Both the position numbers and the translations under genes were made by a program. This document shows positions 32,770 to 41,523 of a stretch of 64,000 bases of DNA, in pieces. Position 1 is the first letter of the stretch; each line of letters starts with the position of its first letter. The notes under the pieces were generated by a model, which did no database searches, had not been told where the DNA came from, and saw only the letters and a program-made list of their open reading frames with translations. Source of the DNA: Xylanibacillus composti (GTDB lineage: Bacteria; Bacillota; Bacilli; Paenibacillales; K13). The DNA is taken from assembly GCF_018403685.1 (NCBI RefSeq), contig NZ_BOVK01000031.1, forward strand, positions 1 through 64,000, written 5' to 3'.

Positions 32770-33762
32770 TTATGCATCATAAGCCGCAATGATCCGATCG
32801 ACCCATGCATTCCATTCCTCGTCTATGCCGCAACGCTCCGGTCTCGCTTCGAAATACTTGATCGTCTGCCGGATACCCTCTGCGAACGATACAGTAGCAA
32901 CGAAGTCCGGAACATATTGCTTGATCTTGCTATTGTCAAAAACAGCGCTGACCGCTTTATCGCCAAGCAAGCCTCCCTCTTCTTCCGGTGCATATTTGAT
33001 AATGCCGGAGGAGGAGACGTGGGCCAGGATTGGTTCTACACCTGCCGCTTGACCAATGGCTTGATAAATTTGATTCCAGCTCAGCACCTCGTCTGAAGTA
33101 ATGTGAAATGCATGCCCAATGGCCTGGATATGCCCGAGCAAGCCGACGAACCCTTTGGCAAAATCTGTGTTGTGCGTCATCGTCCACAGTGAAGTTCCAT
33201 CCCCTGGCACCAGAATTTTCTTGCCCTTGCGCATCCGATCAACCAATGACCACGGCTTTTGCCAGCTGTTGATGGAAGCCGGGATCATCGTATTGCCGTA
33301 TGTAAAGGACGGGCGGACGATAGTAATCGGAAATCCTTCGTTGCGATAAGCTTCGTTCAACAGCTCTTCGCAAGCAATCTTGTCCCGGGAATACTGCCAA
33401 TACGGGTTGTGCAACGGCGTTGATTCGGTTATTCGGTAATGCAGTGCGGGCTTCTGGTAAGCGGAAGCCGAACTGATGAAAATATATTGTTTGGTCTTCC
33501 CGCGGAAAAGTTCAATATCTGTCTGTACATGCTCGGGTGTAAAAGCGATCCAGTCCACCACCACGTCAAATTCGCGGCCCTTAAGCGCTTGTTCCGCCGA
33601 TGCGCGGTCGCGAATATCTCCCGGAATCACCTGAGCGCCTTCCGGAACAAATTCCGTGCGTTGGCCCCGGTTCAACAAATACAAGTCGATTCCTTTGTCT
33701 ACGGCAAGTTTGGATACGGCTTCGCTAATCAGACCTGTACCCCCAATAAACAGCACTTTCAT
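32770..33762 (-). CDS. NAD-dependent epimerase/dehydratase family protein
   Basis: 330 residues from the ATG at 33762; the in-frame upstream extension does not fit the family. It is an extended SDR with FIGGTGLISEAVSK for NAD binding, FISSASAYQKPALH and YSRDKIACEELL carrying the YxxxK catalytic pair (Tyr in WQYSRDK), and an IVRPSFTYG block. Such enzymes rearrange or oxidise nucleotide sugars, or bind RNA in chloroplast relatives. The variant placement of YxxxK relative to the family norm leaves function open. It diverges from the kinase gene. Confidence 0.88.
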   Translation of the reverse strand: MKVLFIGGTGLISEAVSKLAVDKGIDLYLLNRGQRTEFVPEGAQVIPGDIRDRASAEQALKGREFDVVVDWIAFTPEHVQTDIELFRGKTKQYIFISSASAYQKPALHYRITESTPLHNPYWQYSRDKIACEELLNEAYRNEGFPITIVRPSFTYGNTMIPASINSWQKPWSLVDRMRKGKKILVPGDGTSLWTMTHNTDFAKGFVGLLGHIQAIGHAFHITSDEVLSWNQIYQAIGQAAGVEPILAHVSSSGIIKYAPEEEGGLLGDKAVSAVFDNSKIKQYVPDFVATVSFAEGIRQTIKYFEARPERCGIDEEWNAWVDRIIAAYDA

Positions 33763-33955
33763 AAGCTTGCACCCCAATCTGTGGAATATCATGTCTTCTC
33801 CCTTACTATACCGCAATTGCTTGTTGGCATGAAGCCTGACTGACCAACCGTATAAGAAATTAAACCGTGCGTTGCCGTAAGCGAGCACAACGGGACTTTT
33901 CATCATCCTCCCGTTGCGCTATGATCGAAGGAACGAACAATAAACCGAGGTCAAT

Positions 33956-34816
33956 ATGCCTACAACGATCGAGACAAACCGAAGCCTGCACAATCGCATA
34001 CGGATGAATTGGGCCTTTCGCCGAGGAAAGCTTATACGCGGCCGCTATCGCCTGCTGCGCCGCCTCGGCGTCGGAAGCTACGGCTATACGTATTTATGCC
34101 GCGACCTCAGTCATGATCAGCTATGTGTGCTGAAAGTGTCTCTGCCCGCAAGAGGGAGCGCTGAACGGGCCGCTCGCATCTACCAACATGAAATCAACTG
34201 TTTGTCGGCCATCCGCCATCCGCATATCCCTGCATTGCTGGAGACGTTTGCCCACAGCCGTTATTTGTGCTGCACCATGACTTACATCGAAGGGGATACT
34301 CTCGATGCCTGCTTGTTTCGGGACGGGCGCGTCTTCGCAGAATGCGAAGCGCTGCAGCTGCTCCATCAACTGCTTGATGTCGTAGGCTACCTCCACTCCA
34401 AAGGCTTCGTCCACCGTGATATCAGCATTGCCAATGTGATGCTTACAGGCAATACTGTGACGCTGATTGACTTTGGCCTGGCAAGACCAATTCCAGCGGA
34501 TGAGACTGAACAACTGCGGGTAGAAGATGTGGAAGCGGATGACCCGACTGACAAACGCTTGCGGCGCGCACTTCATCCATCCAGTGACTTCTATGCACTC
34601 GGCCACTTGCTGCTCTTCTTGCTTTACAGCGGATATTCTGAACAGCCGGGACAGGAAGAAGCTGCAGATGCCAGCTGGGAAGAGGAGCTCCGCGTCCACC
34701 CGGATACAAAAAAGCTGCTCCGCCGATTGCTGATGGCGGAGCAGCCCTTCTCTGAAGCCAATGACATTCAACAGCAGATTCGCGCAATTGTCGAATCGCT
34801 CTCCCATCGGAATTAA
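33956..34816 (+). CDS. Serine/threonine protein kinase
   Basis: 286 residues, essentially a lone Hanks-type kinase domain without a membrane segment or PASTA repeats. Motifs in order: glycine loop RLGVGSYGYTYLC, catalytic Lys in CVLKVS, HRDISIAN (catalytic Asp and Asn), DFGLARP, then SDFYALGHLLLFLLY in place of APE/DxWxxG. It would phosphorylate cytoplasmic proteins. The last 4 bases overlap a converging micro-gene encoding a Ser/Tyr/Lys-rich protein. Confidence 0.92.
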   Translation: MPTTIETNRSLHNRIRMNWAFRRGKLIRGRYRLLRRLGVGSYGYTYLCRDLSHDQLCVLKVSLPARGSAERAARIYQHEINCLSAIRHPHIPALLETFAHSRYLCCTMTYIEGDTLDACLFRDGRVFAECEALQLLHQLLDVVGYLHSKGFVHRDISIANVMLTGNTVTLIDFGLARPIPADETEQLRVEDVEADDPTDKRLRRALHPSSDFYALGHLLLFLLYSGYSEQPGQEEAADASWEEELRVHPDTKKLLRRLLMAEQPFSEANDIQQQIRAIVESLSHRN

Positions 34817-35001
34817 CTGCTGAACGAACTGGAATACTTGCGCTTCTTATAATAGGACTGTCCATATTGGTGATGAGGACGATGTCCATAGGCAGAACGT
34901 TTCTTATAGTCGTCGCTGCTTGCATACCGATGATAGGGCTTGCTGCGATAGCGTTGTGAAGATTTGCTGTGCAGCAGCTTCTCCAGCCATCTCTTAAACA
35001 T
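34813..35001 (-). CDS. Small Ser/Tyr/Lys-rich basic protein, 62 residues
   Basis: A short gene with an excellent AAAGGAGGTAG site before the ATG at 35001. The protein begins MFKRWLEKLLH, an amphipathic helix, and continues as a low-complexity tail with about ten Tyr, fifteen Ser and many Lys, Arg and His (KKRKYSSSFSS at the end). It lacks a membrane segment. It converges on the kinase gene with a 4-base overlap of their ends. The density of phosphorylatable residues makes it a possible kinase partner, but that is inference from composition and location only. Confidence 0.75.
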   Translation of the reverse strand: MFKRWLEKLLHSKSSQRYRSKPYHRYASSDDYKKRSAYGHRPHHQYGQSYYKKRKYSSSFSS

Positions 35002-35049
35002 CGTATCTACCTCCTTTAGCTAGTATACGCAGTTCGTTTTTTTTTCGTT

Positions 35050-35505
35050 TCACGCGGTGCCTTCCTCCTGTTGAAAATAGCGCAGTTTTCCCGCAGTAAT
35101 ATCCGCCTTCATGAAATTTTCAGCCGCAATGGGCGATCCTGCAAGACGGCGCAGCATGGCCAGCTGGCCTACGTGGGTCAGGGCGTCGCTTAACGGACCT
35201 TGGAGCAATTGCTGCGCCTTGCTGTCATCCAAAGCCGCGCTTGCTAACTGACGATCCGCATGCTCCATCGTCTTGAAAAACCGCTCCACCTCCGTCTCCC
35301 ACGAATCCGCCTTGATAGAAGCTGATTGGCCAGTAGCAAGATGGCTGGCGAAATCCATAAGGTCCGAAATGTGGGCAAGAATCTCGCGAGGCGACTTCAC
35401 CCCGTTCCCTGCCTGAAAGTCTCCATACCCCGACGGTGCCGATTGCAAGCATTTTGCGCAGCGATAAGCAAGCACAGCCAATAAATGTTGAACATCCAAT
35501 TTCAT
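35050..35505 (-). CDS. DinB-like four-helix protein
   Basis: About 151 residues from the ATG at 35505 (AAAGGA upstream). The helical pattern fits the DinB/YfiT-like superfamily: AVLAYRCAKCLQSAPSGYGDF, SPREILAHISDLMDFA with a candidate metal His, and LTHVGQLAMLRRLAG with a second His. Many family members bind a divalent metal with three His and some are thiol transferases; here the third ligand is unclear. It is divergent from the neighbouring gene at 35622. Confidence 0.75.
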   Translation of the reverse strand: MKLDVQHLLAVLAYRCAKCLQSAPSGYGDFQAGNGVKSPREILAHISDLMDFASHLATGQSASIKADSWETEVERFFKTMEHADRQLASAALDDSKAQQLLQGPLSDALTHVGQLAMLRRLAGSPIAAENFMKADITAGKLRYFQQEEGTA

Positions 35506-35621
35506 CTTCAATCATTCCTTTCCCTTTTTTATACGAAATTTCACACATATTTTTATTGCGAGATTCATAGATTAAGACAACAAGAATAAAACAGTATGCA
35601 GTCACAGGAGGAATCTCGCAC

Positions 35622-36056
35622 ATGCATGACAAACAGCTTGACGGATTTTTGGGAGAATGGACGCTTGTCCCCCATTTGTGCAGCTATGAGGTCGGACAAC
35701 CCCCCAAGCAAGGCTTATACCGGATTGAATGGAGCAACGATTTGCTGGTATGTTCCTTGAGTTGGGTGTCAACAGACAACACCAAGCATCAGACAACTTA
35801 TTTGACGAAGCCTGACGGCGTTGCCCGTCCTTATACAACTTCTGATTTGGCCGATACGATACTCACCCGGCTGAGCGATGATCATACTCTGGACACGGCA
35901 GTGATGAAAGCTGACATCGTTGTCAGCTTCGCCAGACGCATCCTTGCGGAGAACCAAACGCAAATGACCATCACCCAGTCCGGCTTTACCCCGGAGGGCA
36001 AAGGGTTTGCCAATCATTCCGTCTACCACAGGCAACGGCCCTTATCCGGTTGTTAG
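35622..36056 (+). CDS. Hypothetical protein, paralogue of the product at 29340
   Basis: 144 residues, ATG behind AGGAGGAATC. I do not recognise the family, but it aligns with the protein at 29340: LYRIEWSNDLLVCSLSWVSTD, TKPDGVARPYTTSDLADTI and TITQSGFTPEGKGFAN match position for position. It lacks a signal peptide. The two genes lie 5.8 kb apart on the same strand, which points to an old local duplication. The 3' end overlaps the end of the converging thpR gene by 15 bases. Confidence 0.85.
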   Translation: MHDKQLDGFLGEWTLVPHLCSYEVGQPPKQGLYRIEWSNDLLVCSLSWVSTDNTKHQTTYLTKPDGVARPYTTSDLADTILTRLSDDHTLDTAVMKADIVVSFARRILAENQTQMTITQSGFTPEGKGFANHSVYHRQRPLSGC

Positions 36057-36590
36057 AGGAAAGCGCTCCACCGCTCGATAGCGGACGCCGCCAGCTCCGA
36101 ATACGGATTGATAGAGCACAAGCGCATTCGCTTTCCAGCGGACAGCTTGTACGGGCACTTGCTGGCGAAGCGCGGCGATATCATTCCCCTTCGGATTTCG
36201 TCCCATCGTAATATGTGGAACATAAGGCTTGTCCGCTTCAGCGTACCCATATGATTGCAACGCAGGAGCAAGGGTGCGCTGAAGCTCCAATAGCGCTGGT
36301 TGTTCCTTCACCCCAATCCAAATGACCCTTGGCCGAGTCTCGTTCGGAAACGCTCCCCAATCATTGAATTCCAGGAAGAAAGCGGGGCTCTGCCGTGTCA
36401 CCTCCCGCAAGATCGATTGCAGCGATGGAATTTCGGATTCCTCAACTTCTCCAAGGAAGTGCAAGGTGAGATGCATATTCTCGATCTTTTGCCAGCGCTG
36501 GCATGGAAGGACAGTCCTGCATCCTTTCTGAAGCTCCTCCATATGCCGGGCAGCCTCGCGGGAAAGATCAACAGCAGTAAAGAGCCGCAT
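36042..36590 (-). CDS. thpR: RNA 2',3'-cyclic phosphodiesterase (2'-5' RNA ligase family)
   Basis: 182 residues, full family length. The two HxTx motifs are HLTLHFLG (about 40) and HITMGR (about 126), which form the active site of the 2H phosphoesterase superfamily. ThpR opens 2',3'-cyclic phosphates at RNA ends in the cytoplasm. The start has AAGGAGGCTTG upstream. Confidence 0.93.
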   Translation of the reverse strand: MRLFTAVDLSREAARHMEELQKGCRTVLPCQRWQKIENMHLTLHFLGEVEESEIPSLQSILREVTRQSPAFFLEFNDWGAFPNETRPRVIWIGVKEQPALLELQRTLAPALQSYGYAEADKPYVPHITMGRNPKGNDIAALRQQVPVQAVRWKANALVLYQSVFGAGGVRYRAVERFPLTTG

Positions 36591-36664
36591 AGGTCAAGCC
36601 TCCTTCTCGTATTCATCGCTTTAGTATACCCTGGTCCTTGTCCATGCTTGCGCCGCTATGTCTC

Positions 36665-37318
36665 TTAGACAGAAATGTCAGCGTCCCATTCCTTATAAAA
36701 TTGATGAAGAAATTGCTCCATGAATAGGTGCCGCTCGGTTGCAAGCGCTCTCGCTGTCGGGGTATTCATCAAATCTTTCAGCATCAGCAGTTTTTCGTAA
36801 AAATGATGAATGGCCGTACCGGGCTCGTTCCGATATTGTTCGGCAGTCAGCACTCCTCTGGGAGCGCTTTCGGGTTCGTGGATAAGATGCCCCTTCGCTC
36901 CGGCGTAAGTGAACGTGCGGGCAATCCCGATCGCACCAATCGCATCCAGCCGATCTGCATCCTGCACGACTTGTCCTTCCAGCGTCCGCATCGGCGCTCC
37001 GCCTCCGCCGCGAAAAGACATGGTCGCAATAATCTCGACAATATGCCGGACATCTGCATCAGGCACATGATGCCGATTCATCCATAGTACGATGTTCTCC
37101 AGCTCCTGCTCCTTCGAATCGGTCAGCTTGTCATCGGGCAAATCGTGGAACAGCGCAGCTAACTGGCAAATGCCAACATCTGCTCCCTCCCTTGCTGCTA
37201 TGGCTATTGCCAACTTCGTAACACGGTCAATATGCCGCCAATCATGCCCGGTTCCTTCGTGTGCCATTCTCTCCCGAACATATACTGCCGCTTCCTGACA
37301 GACACTCTCTAGTTTCAT
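36665..37318 (-). CDS. HD-domain phosphohydrolase
   Basis: 217 residues. HD metal-site residues are seen in GHDWRHIDRV, AALFHDLPDDK and QDADRLDAIGAIG, as in the YedJ-like group of uncharacterised HD proteins. Enzymes of this fold cleave phosphate esters with a bound divalent metal. The gene has an AAAGGAGGG site and diverges from the GNAT gene at 37432, sharing its regulatory region. Confidence 0.92.
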   Translation of the reverse strand: MKLESVCQEAAVYVRERMAHEGTGHDWRHIDRVTKLAIAIAAREGADVGICQLAALFHDLPDDKLTDSKEQELENIVLWMNRHHVPDADVRHIVEIIATMSFRGGGGAPMRTLEGQVVQDADRLDAIGAIGIARTFTYAGAKGHLIHEPESAPRGVLTAEQYRNEPGTAIHHFYEKLLMLKDLMNTPTARALATERHLFMEQFLHQFYKEWDADISV

Positions 37319-37367
37319 TCTATAGCCCTCCTTTCATCGGCTGAGCATCATCACCTCCTTCGAAAGT

Positions 37368-37399
37368 TTGCATTAATATTCATGAAGATGTATATTAAT
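37368..37399 (+). promoter_or_regulatory. Promoter with overlapping inverted repeat, GNAT gene
   Basis: TTGCAT (37368-37373), a 17-base spacer and TATATT (37391-37396) form a plausible promoter for the gene at 37432. A perfect 8-base inverted repeat, ATTAATAT (37372-37379) and ATATTAAT (37392-37399), overlaps both hexamers with a 12-base gap. This is the arrangement expected for repressor control, and it may also affect the divergent HD-domain gene. Confidence 0.5.
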
Positions 37400-37431
37400 A
37401 CTATATAACAATCCTATGGAGGCGTTTTACT

Positions 37432-37902
37432 ATGGTGCAATTGATTCGTGCTGAGGCCGCCCATGCGGAAGCCATTGTTCCGTTATATCAAGCATTGATG
37501 CAGGAAATTGCGGATCGTTCCGGTCAAGCGCCGCTCACCGGCAGCGCCAATCCGACAGAGGCGTGCCGACAGTCCATTGAGCAAGGCAAGTATACCGCGT
37601 TTTTGGCGCAAGAGGGAGACGGTGATGCCGTGGGCTTCCTTTCGTTGTGTGAAAGCTTCTCCCTGTACGCAGGAGGATCATTTGGCATTATCCAAGAGCT
37701 GTACGTCAAGCCGGCGTTCCGTTCCAAGGGGATTGGCCAACTGCTGCTTCAAGCCGCATATCGGCACGCCAAAGAGCAAAATTGGAGCAGGCTGGAGGTC
37801 AATACCCCGCCTTTGCCGGCGTTCACGACGACATTTTCGTTCTATGCCAACAAAGGATTTACTGTATCTGGCGGACGCAAACTGAAGTGGACCGTTGCAT
37901 AA
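37432..37902 (+). CDS. GNAT-family N-acetyltransferase
   Basis: 156 residues behind a GGAGG site. Acetyl-CoA binding region: YVKPAFRSKGIGQLLLQAAYRHAKE. The C-terminus has TFSFYANKGFTVSGGR. Substrate unknown. Followed by a strong terminator. Confidence 0.92.
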   Translation: MVQLIRAEAAHAEAIVPLYQALMQEIADRSGQAPLTGSANPTEACRQSIEQGKYTAFLAQEGDGDAVGFLSLCESFSLYAGGSFGIIQELYVKPAFRSKGIGQLLLQAAYRHAKEQNWSRLEVNTPPLPAFTTTFSFYANKGFTVSGGRKLKWTVA

Positions 37903-37927
37903 GCCCTATCCATCCAGAGTCATCCTT

Positions 37928-37956
37928 AGACACTCCCTAAGGGAGTGTCTATTTTT
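37928..37956. terminator. Bidirectional terminator, GNAT and DinB genes
   Basis: AGACACTCCC and GGGAGTGTCT (37928-37950) pair around TAA and are followed by ATTTTTCG. The arm reaches into the stop codon of the converging DinB gene. Confidence 0.8.
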
Positions 37957-38431
37957 CGTATTTATCCTCTGCAGCTGTCTGTCTCACAAATTGAATGAAA
38001 TCTGTGTTCACGACTGGCAAGCCTGCGTGCGCCAGGGAGGCGGCGATTTGTCCGCGATGATAGCTGCCATGCAAGGAGACATGGGTCAAGATATCCCCAA
38101 TGGACGTTTCAAACTGCTTCCCTGTACTGTTCGAATACGAGATAAGACGAAATAGATCGTTCTCGTCCAGCGATCCCAAATATTCTGTGTACCCCAGCCG
38201 GTTGGCAGCTACTCTCTCCTCACAGGCTGAGAGATCGAATCTTGGCCAAATCTCCATGCGAGAGGTGTCTTCCCGATTCAGCCGAGCCAGCCAGATTTGC
38301 TCCGCAGCCACAACATGCGCAAACAATTGAAGCGATCGAGCCGGAACCGGCTGCAACCCCTGCAACAGCTCCAGCAATTTTGCATTCGCCCAGTAGACAT
38401 GCTCATACATCCGAACCATCAGCTTGCTCAT
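37949..38431 (-). CDS. DinB-family protein
   Basis: 160 residues. Four-helix DinB fold with the three metal-binding His in FAHVVAAEQIWLARL and VSLHGSYHRGQIA. Members act as thiol-dependent transferases or stress proteins; in Bacillus, DinB is damage-inducible. The gene's ATG overlaps the stop of the next gene upstream (38428-38796), so the two form an operon. There is no LexA-like box nearby that I can see. Confidence 0.9.
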   Translation of the reverse strand: MSKLMVRMYEHVYWANAKLLELLQGLQPVPARSLQLFAHVVAAEQIWLARLNREDTSRMEIWPRFDLSACEERVAANRLGYTEYLGSLDENDLFRLISYSNSTGKQFETSIGDILTHVSLHGSYHRGQIAASLAHAGLPVVNTDFIQFVRQTAAEDKYEK

Positions 38432-38796
38432 GAACGATCATCCTTCCGTTCCGCATGTATTTGTTCTGGCAAATTATCAGATGCAGCATCCTGCATCCTA
38501 TGCGCTGCTTTAGCTGACAGCAATTTAGCGAATGCTTCCCGTTCAGCCAGATTTAAATCCAACTGTCTGACATATTCCCGATCCAGCAATGTTGTGCGGA
38601 TCTCGTCATCCTGATCGATCACACGCTTGTTTCCTTCCACACGATAGAGCTGCTCGAACCATTCAAAGTGGCGGACGAGTCGCTTGATCGTACGCTGTTT
38701 TTGGCGTTCTGCTCTTTTCTTCTCCAACCGTTCCGCGCTGTCTGTCAAGAACAATTCACCAAAAATATTGATAATGAAATCCAAAATGATCCCCAT
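38428..38796 (-). CDS. Hypothetical protein with N-terminal membrane helix
   Basis: About 122 residues from the ATG at 38796. One hydrophobic segment (GIILDFIINIFGELFL) is followed by a long charged helix rich in Arg, Lys and Glu (AERLEKKRAERQKQRTIKRL), probably a coiled coil in the cytoplasm. I recognise no family. Translation runs into the DinB gene (4-base overlap), suggesting joint expression. Confidence 0.65.
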   Translation of the reverse strand: MGIILDFIINIFGELFLTDSAERLEKKRAERQKQRTIKRLVRHFEWFEQLYRVEGNKRVIDQDDEIRTTLLDREYVRQLDLNLAEREAFAKLLSAKAAHRMQDAASDNLPEQIHAERKDDRS

Positions 38797-38846
38797 GATG
38801 CCTTCCTGCCTTCCAATATGGCTCTTGATGTGTCCGCAACTTGCAA

Positions 38847-39518
38847 TCATTCTGCAGCGTTACCGTCTAACTGGATGTACGTCTTGAGCTCACGGATATG
38901 TGTCATGTTGGCTAACGGGCGAACTCCCTTCTTATGCAGAAGATCACTGTCCCCCCGGTAAGCGATAAAAGGGATACCGGCTGCTGCTGAAGCGATGCCA
39001 TCAATCCAAGCGTCCCCCACAGACACCCATGCGGAAACCGGCAAACCCGGGAAGCGGCTCAACACTTCAAGGAAACCGGAAGGCGACGGCTTCATCTGTT
39101 GCATCTGTTCCCGTCCTACGACCCAATCGAAGTAAGACCAGATGCCGTTCTCCTCCAATGCGAGCCGAGCCGCTGCTTGCGAGTTGTTCGTCACAATCGT
39201 CAAGCGAAGTTGGCCTGCAAGCTCCTCAAGCAATGCCTGTACGCCCGGCTCCAGCTTGGCTCCGCGCATCCCTATGTATTCATGCTTGGCTGGGATTGTC
39301 CATAATTCTTGAAGCAACGCCTGTGTCATGTTGTTCGTATCAATGGCAGTTTGAATCAACGTAGAAGAAGTATGCTCTTCAATGGAAGGAAGAGGCGGGA
39401 TCAATTCATGCGCACGCAAAAAAGCATAGATTTCCTCCCGCATCGCTTTGAAATCAATATGCGATTGCAGCAGCGTATTGTCCATGTCGAAGATGATCCC
39501 TTGTACACTTCGGTTCAA
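38847..39518 (-). CDS. HAD-superfamily hydrolase
   Basis: 223 residues from a TTG at 39518 with AAAGGAGGGG eight bases upstream. HAD motifs: DMDNTLL (nucleophile Asp), TIVTNNSQAAARLAL (motif II), KPSPSGFLEVL (motif III Lys) and VSVGDAWIDGIASAAAGI (motif IV). It resembles phosphoglycolate phosphatase-like enzymes with a helical cap (about 35-100). Substrate unknown. Confidence 0.92.
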   Translation of the reverse strand: MNRSVQGIIFDMDNTLLQSHIDFKAMREEIYAFLRAHELIPPLPSIEEHTSSTLIQTAIDTNNMTQALLQELWTIPAKHEYIGMRGAKLEPGVQALLEELAGQLRLTIVTNNSQAAARLALEENGIWSYFDWVVGREQMQQMKPSPSGFLEVLSRFPGLPVSAWVSVGDAWIDGIASAAAGIPFIAYRGDSDLLHKKGVRPLANMTHIRELKTYIQLDGNAAE

Positions 39519-39558
39519 TGCCCGATCCCCTCCTTTTCTTCTTGAATTCCTTCGCTTG

Positions 39559-40316
39559 TCAAGCAATCAACTGAATGCGCTGCAAGAATGCTACGGAAGC
39601 CTCTATCGTACGCGCATAAGGAACATTCCCATTTTCGCCATAACGGAAAAAACCGTGACCCATTCCTGGAAAAGTGAGCAGTGTACAGTCATTGCCGTTG
39701 GATTGCAGTCGGTTGACGAAACAGGAAACATGCTCGTATGGAACATTTTGATCCGCAGTACCGTGGAAGAACATGCTGGGAGGAACTCCAGATTGGATAA
39801 GCTTGACTGGAGACGCAGCCCTTAATGCGTCTGCTTCTTCCGGGAACAATGAGAGCAACGGTTCGGTATCCCTGCATTGAACAACAGACACGCATCCGGC
39901 TTGGAACTGACAGACTCGCCCCTCTCCTCCATCATCGCACAACATAAGCTCAAGTAGCCGCCTGCTGATGCACCGGCTGCAACAATGCGATGGACATCTA
40001 TTCCTAATGTATCGGCATGTTGACGTACCCAACGGATAGCGGCACGGGCGTGGGCCAAGCATGTCAACGGCGAATACAAACCCTCGACAGATGCAGGCCG
40101 ATACTCCACGCAGAAGGCCAGCATCCCGTATGAAGCGAATACACTGGCATGGTGCTGGAATTGGGATGGCGTCACCTGGTTAGTCGAAAAGCCTGCGCCA
40201 TGGAAGAACAGGATGGCTGATTTGCGCTCCGTCGATCCCCGGCCACCTGTAATTTGATACAATCGCAGATTCGGATTTGAATAATAGTAGCGACTTATAA
40301 CAGGTACCTGAAACAT
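39559..40316 (-). pseudogene. Alpha/beta hydrolase, frameshifted
   Basis: Two overlapping frames together encode one esterase of about 250 residues. The 5' frame, from the ATG at 40316 (GGGAGG upstream), has ILFFHGAGF for the oxyanion hole and the nucleophile motif GASAGGYLSL. The 3' frame carries PPSMFFHGTADQNVP and the catalytic His in GMGHGFF. The frames switch near 39867-39880, at a GGG run that would restore the reading if it had one more G (LFNAGD-T-E-P). As in the NRPS, the lesion is a one-base change in a G run and the rest is intact. Confidence 0.8.
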
Positions 40317-40460
40317 TAGCTGGACCTCCCTTCCCGCAGGCTCACACAATCATGGAACGAAGCAACCCATTGCCAGCGAAACTCATCCCTCCTCGCCTAA
40401 CCGACCGATCCTATTTCTACACACCGGGCATATAAGCCAACACCATCTTGTTGCAGACAG

Positions 40461-40907
40461 TTAAGACCCTGGTACAAAATCCTCCTTGAATTCATCCTCA
40501 GGGTCCCAAATCGACCAAGCAGCTTCCAGCAAGTTGCCTTGGTCATCACGGAAGTAGAAGTATTTCGCTTCACCCGTGCCGAGCGTCTCCAGCGTATCCA
40601 CCTCAACGCCTTTTTGCTTCAACGTTTCGTACGTTTGTTCAATATTGGAGCATTGAATTGCCATGATCGGGAATGGCCGTCCGTTCCGGGCAATTTCCAA
40701 CCTGTGCCGATCCTTGGTCTCGATGAGGACAAGCGCAATTGAATGCTTGTGTGCATGGTGCAGCACAGCCAAGTAAGAGCCTCTATCCTCAAACTTGTTC
40801 ATCAGCTTCAAGGCGAGATGAGTCGTATACCATTCTATGGATGCATCGATATCCGAGGTCGGTGCATAGACGTAACCAATCCTGTTAAACAAATATGTAT
40901 GTTCCAT
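40461..40907 (-). CDS. VOC-family protein (glyoxalase-like)
   Basis: 148 residues. Two beta-alpha-beta-beta-beta modules typical of the vicinal oxygen chelate fold: GYVYAPTSDIDASIEWYTTHLALKLM and FYFRDDQGNLLEAAW, with candidate metal ligands His and Glu. Function unknown; the family includes dioxygenases, glyoxalases and antibiotic-binding proteins. It is one of five VOC genes in this window. Confidence 0.88.
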   Translation of the reverse strand: MEHTYLFNRIGYVYAPTSDIDASIEWYTTHLALKLMNKFEDRGSYLAVLHHAHKHSIALVLIETKDRHRLEIARNGRPFPIMAIQCSNIEQTYETLKQKGVEVDTLETLGTGEAKYFYFRDDQGNLLEAAWSIWDPEDEFKEDFVPGS

Positions 40908-40944
40908 TCATTCCACATTCCTTTCTTTATTTTATTCGCGTCAG

Positions 40945-41430
40945 TTAGCTTCGCCGTTCATAGCTTTGCAAATACTTGTCTTCAATCAATGGCAGCACGG
41001 TTGGGTTGTCCGCAAATTTCAAGATATAGTCTGCTATGTTAGGGTAAAGGACAAGGGAACCGAGCTCATGGAGCGGGACCCAGCGAACGCCGACTTGCAT
41101 AGGGTCCGGATTCAACGGCAACTCGGGCACTTGCTCTTCTGGAAGTGTACACGCGAACACAATATGCAGAGAAGGACGCTCATCTGGGCTGTAGTCGCCT
41201 GACTGATGCAGCGGGTGAAATTCGTAGATGAAGGCAATGGGACCGACTTCGGCCTGGACATTCGCTTCCTCGCGCAGCTCCCTGACCAACCCCTCTATCA
41301 GTGTCTCTCCCTTCTTCAATCCGCCTCCTGGCAAATTGTAATGTTGCTCACCATTCTCCTCGTATTCAATGAGTAAAACATGCCGGTCGCGGAGTATCAG
41401 TGCAGTCGGCCTAATGCGATGCTTCTTCAT
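40945..41430 (-). CDS. Nudix hydrolase
   Basis: 161 residues with the Nudix box GGGLKKGETLIEGLVRELREEAN and an AAGGAGG site. It is unlike the two Nudix proteins at 26805 and 27263 outside the box. Substrate unknown. Confidence 0.9.
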   Translation of the reverse strand: MKKHRIRPTALILRDRHVLLIEYEENGEQHYNLPGGGLKKGETLIEGLVRELREEANVQAEVGPIAFIYEFHPLHQSGDYSPDERPSLHIVFACTLPEEQVPELPLNPDPMQVGVRWVPLHELGSLVLYPNIADYILKFADNPTVLPLIEDKYLQSYERRS

Positions 41431-41523
41431 AAGTCCTCCTTTCCAAATACCATGTCCTTCTAATCATACATAAGAACCACAAATTGTTAAAGTGCAGAGG
41501 CATCATCGTTAGTTCGATCGTGC

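Noticed and set aside
39559-40062. Separate second esterase gene
   Set aside because: It lacks a nucleophile motif and a start. It completes the frame of the upstream fragment, so the two are one broken gene.
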